Source: Molossus alvarezi
Lineage: Eukaryota > Chordata > Mammalia > Chiroptera > Molossidae
Direction of reading: 5' to 3'
Assembly: GCA_037176705.1 (NCBI GenBank)
Contig: CM073885.1
Location: forward strand, 160,136,290 to 160,200,289
Length of the DNA stretch: 64,000 bases
The notes beneath the pieces were generated by a model. That model saw nothing but the letters and a program-made list of their open reading frames with translations, was not told the DNA's origin and searched no databases. The position numbers and the translations under genes are program-made. Positions 20,607-32,696 of the stretch are shown piece after piece (position 1 is the first letter of the stretch; each line of letters opens with the position of its first letter).

Positions 20607-21059
20607 CCTGCCTAAGGGGTTAATTGGCTACCCAGAGGTAGTTTCAATTTGCAATTGGCTTTTATGGTCCATCAGAAAATATACAGGAACAATAGCCATA
20701 CATTGATATTTGAATTGATATAACTACTGACAAATCCAATTATATTAAAAAATGTCAGTGTCCAGAGGTTCAAATGAAAGGAAAAACAGTTTTGATAACA
20801 ATGCCTCAGCCTGCCCTGAAGGACGATAACTCCTCCCAGCCCCCCCAATTCTATTCTGTCCTTCAGGACCCCCCTTGAGGACTGAAATGTTAATTAACGT
20901 GAAAAGGGCCTTGAGAAGCCCAAAGAAAAATATAAAGATAAGGGGTTAATGATGGCCTTGGGAAACTCAGAGGAACCGTGAGAAAAAAGAGAGAAATGGT
21001 TGCCCTGACCTCTAACAAGCTCCTCTCTCCCACTTCTCTGTATCAGCCCCCCCTTAACG
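20607..21059 (+). other. Degraded ERV internal sequence
   Basis: It lies between the gag start and the pol fragment on the same strand. Short gag-like readings are possible up to about 20880 (tcctcccagcccccccaatt near 20832), but frames are broken throughout. No domain is identified. Confidence 0.4.
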
Positions 21060-21548
21060 GTGCCAAAAGCGGCGCCAAGAGAATGTAGATTTTTCTCTGT
21101 AATTTATGCCTTTAAAAGCGGGCAACAAAGAAGGCAGATGGCTAAGGATTTGGGGAAAACCACCCCAGCCTCAGCTCAAATTTTTGAATTAACAGTAATA
21201 TGCTCGGTTTTGGATAAAATCACAAGACCAAAATTTAATTTATATTCCGCCAGTCTTTATGTTGTGAACACCTTACAAAATTTGGAAACTGTTGCCTTTA
21301 TAGAAACTCTTAATAATAAAACTCAAGCTTTATTCCAGTCTATTCAGCAAAAATTAAGAAACCACAGTCAACCGTGTTATTTTGGTCATCTTCGAGCTCG
21401 TACAGGACTTCCAGGACCATTGGCATAAGGTAATGTATTAGATTCAGCAACTAGGCAAGTCTTCCTCACTCAGGAACAGCTAGCTCAACAGTCTCGTGCC
21501 TTATATCATCAAAATAGCTCTGGCCTCTGTCTGCAATTTAAAATCAGT
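21060..21548 (+). pseudogene. pol: Betaretrovirus-like pol fragment
   Basis: The reading through 21170-21428 resembles the RNase H end of class II (betaretrovirus-like) pol (a SLYVVNTLQN stretch, then GHLRARTGLPGPLA), and after a TAA at 21426-21428 continues toward the integrase zinc region (LTQEQLAQQSRALYHQ). The 5' part up to about 21160 is not recognised. The fragment is cut at 21549-21551 by a HAL1 5' fragment. It sits on the same strand as a gammaretrovirus-like gag start only 0.5 kb upstream, which is unexpected for a single provirus. Confidence 0.72.
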
Positions 21549-21550
21549 AG

Positions 21551-21757
21551 GGAGAACTTCCGGGCAAGATGGCGGCGTAGGGAAACGCAGTATCGCGTCC
21601 TCCCACAACCACATCCAAGTTACAACAAAACTACAGAACAACCATCATCCAAAACCGCCTGAAATCAAGCTGAATGGAAGTCCTACAACTACGGAATTAA
21701 AAAAAAAAAAAGCAGCTACATCCAGACCGGTAGGAGGGGCGGCGGCGCGAGGGGTGG
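21551..21757 (+). mobile_element. HAL1 5'-end fragment only
   Basis: The first ~207 bases of the HAL1 5'UTR (acttccgggcaagatggcgg to ggcggcggcgcgagggg) are present without ORF1, 3'UTR or A-tail. Ordinary LINE insertions lose the 5' end, not the 3' end, so this is a deletion or recombination product. Confidence 0.8.
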
Positions 21758-21838
21758 TACCAGTCCAAAGATAAAAGATGCTCAGTGAATTCCAAGAAGA
21801 ATTTGAAAAGAAATAAATCTATATACAAATGCATTATA
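21758..21838 (+). mobile_element. Ancient L1 ORF1 fragment
   Basis: L1M-like ORF1 sequence (gatgctcagtgaattccaag) interrupted by the SINE at 21839 and continuing at 22103. Confidence 0.6.
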
Positions 21839-22102
21839 GCCCTGGCCAGTTTGGCTCAGCGGTTAGACCGTCGGCCTGCGGTCCCGAGAGACCCAGGTTC
21901 AGTTCCCGCTAAGGGCATGTACCTCGGTTGCAGTTTGTCCCCGGCCCTGGTTGGTCGTGCGGGTGGCAGCCACTCGATGTGTCCCTTTCACATCGATGTT
22001 TCTCTCTCTCTCTCTGTTCCTCTCTCTCCCTCCCACTCTACCTGAACAAAAAGTGGAAAAATGTCCTCGGGTGAGGATAAAAAAAAACCAAAAAAAAAAA
22101 CC
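21839..22102 (+). repeat. VES-type SINE, full length
   Basis: Young-type copy with A-box-like ggctcagcggttag, body and tail gtcctcgggtgaggat. A 13-base duplication caaatgcattata flanks it (21826-21838 and 22102-22114; the first base may belong to the tail). Confidence 0.93.
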
Positions 22103-22680
22103 AAATGCATTATAATTAAATTGCAAAACAAAAATAAATAAATAAATAAAGACAAAGTAAAAATATTAAAAGCAGCCAGGCAGTGAGGAAGTGGGGATGG
22201 ATATTATCTTGGAAGGAACAGCAGCAGTTAGAGAGTCAGAAACATAAAAATCTAAAGGAGAGTATAATGATATCTTTAAAAAGAAAATTGCCAAATTAGA
22301 ATTCTCAAACCAACTTTTATAAACTGTGTAAACTCAAGGGATTTTCAGACAACTGAAAACAAAGTTTACAACAGAAGAGACTCTCTCAATGAAATTTTAA
22401 AGGAAATACTTGGGCAGAAAGTAAATGGTTACCAATGGAAGATTTGAGATGTAAGAAGGAATGAAAAACAAAGACAGTGGCAAATAGTGGTAAATAGTTG
22501 AGCAAGTGTAAATGGACATTGATTACATAAAATAGTAGTGTCTCGTGGGCCTTAAAATAAACATGGCATTAAAATACCATATAGAAATAATATATATCAG
22601 GAGCGAGTAATGGAATATCCTATTATTATCTTAGAGGTTTTATTAAATGTGGACTTTATAAACATGCATGCTTTAATTTG
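22103..22680 (+). mobile_element. Ancient L1 ORF1 end / inter-ORF
   Basis: Continuation of the old L1 after the SINE (aaagacaaagtaaaaatatt near 22149), decaying into unrecognised A/T-rich sequence. The right edge is uncertain. Confidence 0.5.
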
Positions 22681-23202
22681 TAATTCAAGTCCTTAAAAGA
22701 ACAGAAACACACCATAACTCATCCAAACTGGAAGAGAGGAACGTTTATTCATTCAGTGGGCACAGAGGAAACAATCTCTAAAACAGGAGTAGCTCTCTGA
22801 CAGGAATGGAATAGAAGAGCATGAGTGACCTGAGAACAAGGCAAAAAGAACAGTGTATTCCGTCACCCAGAAAGGGTAGGTGTGGTCCAAGAAGAAACCA
22901 AAGGATTTCTCTATGACCAGAGGGCAAAGCATGGTTGAGTAGGTGGTGAGAGAAAAAGCCAGACAGTAAGGAGGAGAGGCATTGTGAATGGCCTTGTAAG
23001 CAAGAGATTTGAACTTGATCAACAATAAATTCATCTTAAAATTCTGTACAACTCTTGATATAGACCTAGAACTCATTTTAAGGTTCTTAGACTTGACATT
23101 AAGAACAATAAAAATCAATTGAAAGAAACAATAACCAGAATTGCCTTTCAGAATGATGGCTTGGCTACAAGGTTGAAAGAGACAAAGAAGATACTCTCTC
23201 TC
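22681..23202. other. Unclassified sequence
   Basis: No gene or clear repeat recognised. A run such as gaatggccttgtaagcaag near 22988 looks like an old dispersed mammalian repeat, but I cannot name the family. Confidence 0.3.
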
Positions 23203-23396
23203 TCTCTTTTTTAATCCTTACCCAAGGATATATTTTTATTGATTGATTGATTGAGACAGAGAGAGAGAGAGAGAGAGAGGTGAGAGAAACATTGATCGAG
23301 CTTGAAACCTAGGTAAGTGCGCTGATCAGTCATCGAACCCAAAAACTTTTAGTGCAGGAGACGATGCTCCAGCCAACTGAGCCACCTGGTCAGGGC
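23203..23396 (-). repeat. VES-type SINE, older copy
   Basis: Reverse copy with an (att)g-rich and (ga)n body and the head ending ccacctggtcagggc. An imperfect duplication aagatactctc/aagatagtctc flanks it. Confidence 0.82.
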
Positions 23397-23564
23397 AAAG
23401 ATAGTCTCATTTTAATAGTTCTAAAATCTGTTTGAGATTTCATAGACTACAAATCTCTCCAAAAGAGTGTATCTCTATTGCCTGCATGAGGGTTCAGGTT
23501 TGGTGTGGTATGGCCAGAGGGATAGATTGATTTCATGTGACTTTTTAAAAAAATCTAGATTCAC

Positions 23565-23817
23565 TGAAGGAATTTCCAGGGAATTATGCTGAGTGGAAAA
23601 AGCCAATCCCAATGGTTACATACTGGACGACCCCATTTCTGGAAAATTCTCAATATAGGCCTAGAGAACAGAAAAGGAATTGCCAGGGAGGAGGGACTTG
23701 GGTGTGGTTATAAAAGGGCAGCAAAAGGGATCCTGAGGTCTAGAAGTGTTCTGTATCTTGACCGTATGAATGTCAATATCCTGGTTGTGATGTTACATGA
23801 GTTTTGTATGATATTAC
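23565..23817 (+). mobile_element. Ancient L1 3'UTR (L1M-like)
   Basis: It resembles the 3'UTR of old mammalian L1 (gggaattatgctgagtggaa, then gtggttataaaagggcagc and gttctgtatcttgaccgt). It is interrupted at 23818 by an LTR. Confidence 0.6.
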
Positions 23818-24107
23818 TGTTGTGGCACAAGAGACTCAAGAGACAACCAGAGCCAAATTAAAGCCAGAGAGCAAAGCCGGCTGGAGACTGATCCCCAATT
23901 CTCAGAGATCAGCCCCCACTTTCAGCTGACTTTTTATTTTATAGGGGGTTTGTTGCAAACTTCTGCAGCTGGCATTTCTTGTTGGCCTTGGGGAAGATCA
24001 AGCAAGCTGCGTGTACAGAGGGGGAGGCAGTTAGTGATAAGCAGGAGGGAACAGAGGTGGGAGGGAGCTGAGGTGAAAGGGAACTGGGTGAACTGGGTCA
24101 GCACACA
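23818..24107 (-). repeat. Solo LTR, inverted relative of the LTR at 19791
   Basis: Read on the minus strand it shares tgttccctcctgcttatc and a cagcttgcttg stretch with the LTR at 19791-20066, has a TATAAAA-like box near 23938-23944, and ends ACAACA. No internal ERV sequence adjoins it. Ends and target duplication are uncertain. Confidence 0.6.
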
Positions 24108-24210
24108 TCTATCCTGCTATTCATGCTATTTTCTAAGTTTTAAAAACTAACAAATTCGCTTAGAGGACACATTCATTTAGAGGAGTATCAGGCCAGCTGG
24201 TACTTCTTCA

Positions 24211-25721
24211 GGTTGCCTTTGTTGTTGTTTTAATTTGCATCTCTCTGATGATTAGTGATGATGAGCATTTCATCATATGTCTCAGCCATATGTATGTCCT
24301 GTTTGGAGAGGTGTCTATTCAACTCATCTGCCCATTTGTTAATTGGGTTCTTTGTCTTCCTTTTGTGGAGTTGTATGAGCACTCTATATATATTGAAAAT
24401 TAACCCCTTATCTGATATGTCATTGGCAATTATGCTCTCCCACACAGTGGGTAGCCTTTCCGTTTTGATGATTGTATCTTTCGCTGTGCAGAAGCTTTTG
24501 AGTTTGATGTAGCTGCATGTGTCATTTTCTCCTTTGTTTCTATTGCCTTAGGTGATGTATCAGTGAAAATTCTGCTGCATTTGATGTCTGAAATTTTGTT
24601 GCCTACAGTTTCTTCTAGGATTTTTATGGATTCATGAGTCACATTTAAGTCTTTTTTCCATTTTGAGTTTATTTTTGTGTACGGTGTAAGTTGATGGTCT
24701 AGTTTCATTTTTTTGCATGTAGCTGTCCAATTTTCCCAACACCATTTATTAAAGAGGCTGTCTTTACTCCACTGTATGCTCTTGCCACCTTTGTCTAATA
24801 TTAAATGAGCATATTGCCTTGGGTCCATTTCTGGGTTCTCTGTTCTGTTCCACTGGTCTATATGACTGTTCTTGTGCCAGTACCAGGCTGTTTTGATTAC
24901 AGCGGCTTTGTAGTATAACCCGAAATCAGGTAATGTGATTCCTCCAACTTTGTCTTTCATTTTCAAGACTGCTGTGGCTATTCGAGGTCTTTTTTGGAAC
25001 CAAATGAACTTTTGAAGTATTTGTTCTAATTCTATGAAGTATGCCCTTGGTATTTTTATGAGGATTGCATTGAATCTATAGATTGCTTTGGGTAGTATGG
25101 CCATTTTAATGATGTGAATCCTTCCAATCCATGAACAAGGTATATGCTTCCACTGTTTTATATCTTCCTCTATTTCTTTTTTCAATGTCCTGCAGTTTTC
25201 TGTGAATAGGTCCTTTATTTCTTTGGTTAAGTTTATTCCTAAGTTTCTTAAATTTTTTTTTTTTTGCCACTATGTAAATGGGATTGTTTTCTTAGTTTCT
25301 CTTTCTGTGAGTTCATCATTGGTGTATAAGAATGCCATCAATTTCTTGACATTAATTTTGTATCCTGCTACTTTTCCAAATTCATTTATTAAGTCTAGTA
25401 AATTTTTGATGGAGTCTTTGGGGTTTTCTACGTATAGTATCATGTCATCTGCGAATAATGACAATTTCACTTCCTCCTTTCCAATTTAGATCCCTTTTAT
25501 TTTTTCTTCCTGTCTGATTGCTGTGGCTAAGACATCCAGTACAATGTTAAATAAGAGTGGCAAAAGTGGACATCCCTGTCTTGTTCCTGTTTTTAAGGAA
25601 AATGTTTTTAGTTTTTGCCCATTGAGTATGATGTTGGCTGAAGGTCTTTTATATATGGTCTTTATTATGTCAAAATATGATCCCTGTATTCCCACATTGC
25701 TGAGTATTTTTATCAGAAAAG
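24211..25721 (-). mobile_element. LINE-1 ORF2 fragment, reverse
   Basis: The minus strand reads ORF2 from the middle of reverse transcriptase (frame 25734-25486; FADD box near 25455) through the C-terminal region (frame 25185-24430). The L1 3' end is missing. It abuts the 5'UTR of the forward L1 at 25722. Confidence 0.85.
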
Positions 25722-26517
25722 GACACTGACTCAATCCTGGGAGGCTTGCAGAGACATGAGAGGGGGCTGAGAGCCCATAGTCGGTAGTGGCCTCAGTTGG
25801 GAGATGCAGCCTCGGCTGGGAGCACCAGCGGCCTCAGCTGGGAGCTGCGGCCTCCGCTGGAAGCTGTGGCATTGGCTGAAAGCTGTGGTCTCAGCCGGAA
25901 GCAATGGCCTTAGCTGGGAGCGGTACCCATGGGTTAAACTACCAAGTGGCTCCACAGTGCAGAGCCGGGACAGAGGCTAAAATAGCAGTAGCCACTCACC
26001 TTGGGCTCCAGCAGAAGGAAGGCAGAGAGGACTGGAACTGTGTAAGGACACTAGGGATTTGGAGGGCGCTCAGAGCTTCTGCTAAGTTGCAGCCACGCAG
26101 GACAGTGGTCATCTTACTCCTTCCCAGGGCTTTGGGGAGAGGCAGTGGCCCCTCCCTTGGAGATTCAACCCGTCCCAGTGGCCAATGAAATGCTAATTGA
26201 GGCCCATTAACAACCAGCATCAGCCCCACTCTGGGGAAATTCTCTTACAGTGAGCACCTGAGGGAGTTTTTTATTCAACTCAGAAACCAAGGTTCTTCAG
26301 GTGACCACCACTAATAGCCTCAAGACAAAAAGCTAGAGGATAACAGGACAATTTCCTGGTCTAGCAACTCTAACCAGGAAAGTAAAACTTGACAGTGGGT
26401 GTTTAACATGGGTCCTTCCTCACTCATCCAAACCCAGGAGAGGGAGCCACAAACACCAGAACACCAACACCCACAGGGAAAATTTAGCAGGCTCCAAAGC
26501 CCACTGTGATAGTCAAA

Positions 26518-27640
26518 ATGGTGAAAAACAGAAACAAAAGCCAAATTAAAGAACATGACACCTCTACTGAAGATGAGATGAATGAGGAGCAGTTAAGCAA
26601 GTTAACAGAGCTAGAATTCAGAGCCATGATCTTTTTTTTTTATTTTTTATCCTCACCCAAGGATATTTTTCCATTTTTTGTACAGATAGAGTGGGAGGGA
26701 GAGAGAGAAACATCGACATGAAGGGACACATCGAGTGGCTGCCACCCGCATGACCAACCAGGGCCGGGGACAAACTGCAACCGAAGTACGTGCCCTTAGC
26801 GGGAACCGAACCCGGGTCTCTCCGGACCGCAAGCTGACGCTCTAACCGCTGAGCCAAACTGGCCAGGGCCAGAGCCATGATCTTGAGGAAGATCAACAGC
26901 ATGAGTAAGGACATCAACACCATGAGTAAAGACATAGAAATGTTGAAAATCAACCAATTGGAAATTAAAAACCACCAAGAAGAAATGAAGAAAGACATAT
27001 CAGAAATAAAAAACACATTGGAAGGTCTAAATAGCAGAGTAGAGGAAGCTGAGGATCGGATCAGTGAATTATAAGACAGGGGGAAAAAAATCAACCAATC
27101 AGAAAACCAAAAGTTAAAAACATTTAAAAAACAGGAAGACAGCTTAAGAAAACTGTGGGACAACTGGAAACATAATAACATTCGCATCATAGGAGTCCCC
27201 GAAGAAGAAGAAAATGAGCAAGGGTTAAAGAATATATTCAAAGAAATAGTGACAGAAAACTTCCCTAATTTGGTGAAGGAAGAAGGCATTCAAGTTCAAG
27301 AAGCACAGAGAGTCCCAAGTAAGAAGATTCCAAAGAGGCCCACACCAAGACATATAGTAATTAAAATGCCACAAATTAAAGACAAAGAGAGAATCCTAAA
27401 AGCAACAAGAGTGAAGCAACAGGTTACCTACGAAGGAAACTTCATAAGGTGCTCAGCTTATTTCTTAACAGAAACACTACAGGCCAGAAGGGAATGTCAT
27501 GAGGTAATCAAGGTCATGAAAAACAAGCATCTGAATCCAAGACTACTCTACCCAGCAAAGCTATCAATCAAAATAGAAGGTCACATAAAGAGCTTCCCAG
27601 ACCAAAAAAAAAAAAAAAAAAAAAAGGCTTAGGAAATACA
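26518..27640 (+). pseudogene. LINE-1 ORF1p, SINE-interrupted
   Basis: ATG at 26518 begins the usual basic N-terminus (MVKNRNKSQ). After 37 codons a reverse SINE and its duplicated 15-base target split the frame. The rest resumes at about 26877, has a TAA at 27072-27074, and the C-terminal RNA-binding part (27249-27632) is open. It ends at an A-run. Confidence 0.83.
26634..26869 (-). repeat. VES-type SINE in L1 ORF1
   Basis: Full-length reverse copy; target duplication cagagccatgatctt at about 26619-26633 and 26870-26884. Confidence 0.92.
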
Positions 27641-27737
27641 TTAGCACCAAACCAGAACTGCAAGATATATTAAAAGAACTGCTGTAATTAGCAGAAGAAA
27701 TAGGAACAAAAATAGAACCAACCACACTAAACAAAAT

Positions 27738-30700
27738 GGCAATATATAAGTACATATCAATAATCACCTTAAATGTAAATGGATTGAATGTTCAGATATA
27801 AAGACAGAGAGTTGCAGATTGGATAGGAAAGCATGATTCTTCTAAATGTTGTTTACAAGAGACCTACCTCATAACAAAAGACTCACATAGATTGAAAGTG
27901 AAGGGATGGAAAAAAATTTTTGAAGCAAATGGAAAGGAAAAAAGGCTGGGGTAGCATTACGCATATCTGATATGTTAGATTTCAAAATGAAGACCATAAC
28001 TAGAGACAAAGGCCACTATATAATATTGAAAGAATCTATCCAACAAGAAGATATAACCTTGATAAACATGTATGCACCCCATATAGGAGCACCAAAATAT
28101 ATTAAAAATCTTCTGGAGGACTTCAAAGGAGAAATCGATTGCTATACAATCATAGCAGGGGACTTCAACACCCCACTGACATCACTGGATATATCCTCGA
28201 GACAAAAAATTATCAAGGAAACAGAGACTCTAAATGAAGCGCTAGACCAAATGGATTTAATAGATATCTACAGAGAATTATACCCCAAAACTACAGAATT
28301 CACATTCTTCTCAAGTGCACATGGGACATTCTCAAAGATAAACCACATGTTAGGACACAAAGTAAGTCTCTACTAGTTCAAAAAGATTGATATCATATCA
28401 GGCATCTTCTCAGATCACAATGGCATGAAACTAGAAATAATTTGCAACAAGAACATGCAAAGACATTTGAATACATGGAAGCTAAATAGCATGTTATTAA
28501 ATAATGAATGGGTCAATGAGGAGATCAAGGAAGAAATTAAAAACTTTCTGGAATCCAATGAAAATCAACACACAACAACACAAAACCTATGGTATACAGC
28601 GAAAGTAGTTCTGAGAGGGAAGTTCATGGCACTACAGGGCTACCTCACGAAGCAAAAAAAAAATCTCTAATAGACTACCTAACCTCACAATTTAAATAAC
28701 TAGAGAGCAAGCAAAAAGAAAACCCCAGAGCAAGTAGAAGGAAGGAAATAGTAAAGATCAGAGCAGAAATAAATCACATACAGACCAAAAAAAAAAACCA
28801 AAAACAACAATTCAAAGGATCAATGAAACAAAGAGCTGGTTTTTCGAAAAGATAAACAAGATTGATGGACACTTAGCTAGACTCACCAAGAAACAAAGTG
28901 AGAGAACCCAAATACACAAAATCAGAAATGAAAGAAGAAAAGTAATAACCGACACCACAGAAATACAAAAGATCATTAACAGCTACTATGAACAACTATA
29001 TGGCAACAAATTCGACAATCTAAGTGAAATGGACAAATTTCTAGAAACACACAGTCTCCCAAAACTGGACCAGGAAGAGATAGAAAACTTGAACAGACCA
29101 ATAACAACTAAGGAAATTGAAGAGGTAATCAAGACTCTCCCAGCAAACAAAAGCCCAGGCCCAGATGGCTTCACGAGGGAGTTTTATCGAACATTCAAAA
29201 AAGAACTGACACCCATTCTCCTCAAACTATTTCAAAAAATTCAAGAAGAAGGAACACTTCCAAACACGTTCTATGAGGCCAGCATAATTCTAATTCCAAA
29301 ACCAGAAAAAGACACTACAAAGAAAGAAAACTACAGACCAATATCCCTGATGAACATAGATGCCAAAATCCTGAACAAAATACTAGCAAATCGGATCCAG
29401 CAATACACCAAAAAAATTATTCACCATGACCAAGTGGGATTCATTCCAAGGATGCAAGGCTGGTACAATGTTTGCAAATGAATAAATGTGATACACCACA
29501 TAAACAAAATGAAGAATAAAAACCACATGACCATATAAATAGACACTGAAAAAGCATTCGACAAAATCCAGCATCCATTTCTGATAAAAATGCTCAGCAA
29601 TGTGAAAATAGAGGAATCATATCTCAACATAATAAAGACCATATATAAAAGACCTACAGCCATCATCATACTCAATGGGCAAAAACTAAAAACATTTCCA
29701 TTAAGAACAGGAACAAGACAGGGATGTCCACTTTTGACACTCTTATTTAACATAGTACTGGAAGTCTTAGCCACAGCAATCAGACATGAGGAAAAAATAA
29801 AAGGGATCTAAATTGGAAAGGAGGAAGTGAAACTGTCCTTATTTGCAGGCGACATGATATTATACATAGAAAACCCTAACGACTCCATGAAAAATCTACT
29901 AGACTTAATAAATGAATTTGGCGAAGTAGCAGGATAAAAAATTAATGTCAAGAAATCGACGGCGCCCTGGCTGGTTTGGCTCAGCGGTTGGAGCGTTGGC
30001 CTGCGGTCTGGAGAGACCCAGGTTCGGTTCCCGCTAAGGGCACATACCTCGGTTGCAGTTTGTTCCCGGCCCTGATTGGGTCATGTGGGTGGCGACCACT
30101 CGATGTGTCCCTTTCACATCGATGTTTCTCTCTTTCTCTCTCCCTCCCACTCTATCTGAGCAAAATATTTTAAAAAAATGTCCTCGGGTGAGGATAAAAA
30201 ATATATATAAAAATAAAAATAAAAATAAAAAAGAAATCAACGGCATTCTTATACACCAATGATGAACTCACAGAAAGAGAAACTGAAAAAAACAATTCCA
30301 TTTACCATCATGGCAAAAAAATTAAGATACCTAGGAATAAACTCAACCAAAGTAGTAAAGGACCTATTTGCAGAAAACTACAAGACATTGAAAAAAGAAG
30401 TAAAGGAAGATATAAAAAAGTGGAAGCACATACCTTGTTCATGGATTGGAAGAATTAACATCATTAAAATGTCCATACTACCCAAAGCAATCTATAGATT
30501 CAATGCAATCCCCATCAAAATACCAAGGGCATACTTCACAGATCTAAAACAAATACTTCAAAAGTTCATATGGAACCAAAAAAGTCCTCGAACAGCTACA
30601 GCAATTTTGAAAAAGAAGGACAAAGTAGGTGCGATCACAATACCAGATATCAGGTAATACTACAAAGTGACTGTAATCAAAACAGCCTTTTACTGGCACA

Positions 30701-31120
30701 AGAACAGGCATATAGACCAGTGGAACAGAACTGAAAACCCAGAAATGGACCCAAGGCAATATGCTCATTTAATATTAGACAAAGGTGGCAAGAGCATACA
30801 GTGGAGTAAAGACAGCCTCTTTAACAAATGGTGTTGGGAAAATTGGACAGCTACATGCATAAAAATAAAACTAGACCATCAACTTACACCGTACACAAAA
30901 ATAAACTCAAAATGGATAAAAGACTTAAATGTGACCATTGAATCTATAAAAATTCTAGAAGAAACTGTAGGCAACAAAATTTTGGACATCATACGGAGCA
31001 GAATTTTCACTGATACATCACATAAGGCAACAGAAACAAAGGGAAAAATGAACACATGGGACTACCTCAAACTCAATAGCTTCTGCACAGTAAAAGAAAC
31101 AACCATCAAAATGGAATAGC
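27738..31120 (+). pseudogene. LINE-1 ORF2p, disrupted
   Basis: The endonuclease start (atggcaatatataag near 27735) is followed by many stops. Open pieces are an endonuclease part (27972-28376, with IYAP-like and GDFNT motifs), reverse transcriptase (29029-29481 and 29590-29811, with YRPISL) and the C-terminal part (30259-31119). A SINE splits it at 29964. L1-like sequence continues to the 3'UTR. Confidence 0.83.
29964..30230 (+). repeat. VES-type SINE in L1 ORF2
   Basis: Full-length forward copy; duplication aagaaatcgacggc (29950-29963) and aagaaatcaacggc (30231-30244), one mismatch. Confidence 0.93.
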
Positions 31121-32392
31121 AACCCACTGTATGGGAGAACATCATTGCCAATGATATATCAGATAGGGGGTTAATTTCCAATATATAGAGAATGCTCATA
31201 CAACTCAACAAAAAGAATACAAAGAACCCAAGTTAAAAAATGGGCAGAGGAGCTGAATACACACCTCTCCAAACAGGACATACCAATGGCCAAGAGAAAT
31301 ATGAAGAAATGCTCAGCATCACTGATCATCAGAAAAATGCAAATTAAAACAACAATGAAGTATTATCTCACACCTGTCAGAATTCCCGCCATTAACAAAT
31401 CATCAAGTGTTGGCGAGGGTGTGGAGAAAAGGGGACTCTAACACACTGCTGGTGGTAATGCAGACTGGTGCAGCCACTATGGAAAACAATATGGTGTTAC
31501 TTCAAAAAATTAAAAATTGACCTTCCATTTGACCCAGTGATCCCGCTTCTAGGAATATACCCTAAGAAGCCTGAAACACCAATCAGGAAGAATATATGTA
31601 TCCCCATGTCTGTAGCAGCACTGTTTACAATAGCTAAGATCTGGAAACAGCCTAAGTGTCCATCAGTAAATGAATGGATAAAACAGCAGTGGTACATATA
31701 CACAATGGAGTACTATTCAGCCGTAACAAAGATCTCTTATCCTTTGAGATGACATGGAGGGACCTGGAAAGTATTATCCTAAGTGAAATAAGCCAAGCAG
31801 AAAAAGACAAATACCACGTGATCTCAGTTATATACAGAATATAATGAACATAATAGTGTGAGGAATATGGTAGACCCAGAAACATGGAAGTAGGGCACAG
31901 ACTGACATCCCTCAGAAAAGGGGGTGGGGAGGTGGGAAGATATAAACCACAGAACTTACATGCATATATGCATAACCAATAGACATGGACAACAAAGCTG
32001 GGGATGGGGTAGATGTGGCGTGAGGAGGGGGGTGCCAATGGGGTAAAAAAGGAGAAGCATCTGTAACAAAAAAATTAATTAATTAACAACAAAAAAAAAA
32101 GAAGAGATGAGGATGCCTGAGACATCCACTGAACAGGGGCGGTGGCTCTTGCTGGCCTAATATGGTGTGTCATCTAGCACCAGAAATGCGGTAGAACCAG
32201 CTGCAGAGCCCTGAAAGCTGGGAATTCGACTTTAGCAGACAGACTCAGGAGCCATGGAAAGCTCTCCAGCCCAGAAGTGATAGATGCAGATTGATACTTT
32301 GAGAAAATAAATCTGTCAGTGGCTCAGAGGAAACACTGGGTGGTGGAGAGATGGGAAGCAGAGTTAGGTGAAGAAGAAATTAGTGTAATCCA

Positions 32393-32600
32393 GCCCTGGT
32401 GGGGTAGCTCAGCTGGTTAGAACATCGTCCAGATACACCAAGGTTGTGGGTTCAGTCCCCAGTCAGGCACATACAAGATGCAACCAATAAATGCAAAAAT
32501 AAGTGGAACAAATCGATCTCTCTCTCTCCCCCCTACCCCTTCCTCTCTCTTTAAATACCAATCAATAAAAAAAAAAAGAAAGAAAGAAAGAAAAAAAAAA
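32393..32600 (+). repeat. tRNA-derived SINE, divergent type
   Basis: The head cagccctggtggggtagctcag and the body gggttcagtccccagtcagg differ from the young VES copies; it lacks the cctcgggtgagg tail and ends caataaaaaaaaaa. It is probably an older subfamily. The 290 bases before it (32099-32392) show nothing recognisable. Confidence 0.78.
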
Positions 32601-32635
32601 GATAAAGGAATTACGAAGTACAAATTGCCTGTTAT

Positions 32636-32696
32636 ACATAAATGTTAAATTTTTATCAAATGTTTTTTCTGCAGTATTGATATGATAGATTTGATT
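32636..32696 (-). mobile_element. Old LINE-1 ORF2 fragment, left piece
   Basis: A short reverse match to ORF2 (tttttctgcagtattgatatg), split from the piece at 37564-38479 by the HAL1 pair. Roughly 200 bases of ORF2 expected between the two pieces are missing. Confidence 0.55.

Larger units (their letters stand above)
25722..32098 (+). mobile_element. Nearly full-length LINE-1, disrupted
   Basis: Forward L1 missing roughly the first 100 bases of the 5'UTR found in the copy at 6632: 5'UTR to 26517, ORF1 from 26518, ORF2 from 27738, 3'UTR and A-rich end at 32098. SINEs sit in ORF1 (26634-26869) and ORF2 (29964-30230). It occupies the interval between OLAH and MEIG1. Confidence 0.87.

Noticed and set aside
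21060..21428. 122-codon frame as a host protein
   Set aside because: RNase H/integrase-like pol motifs identify it as retroviral.
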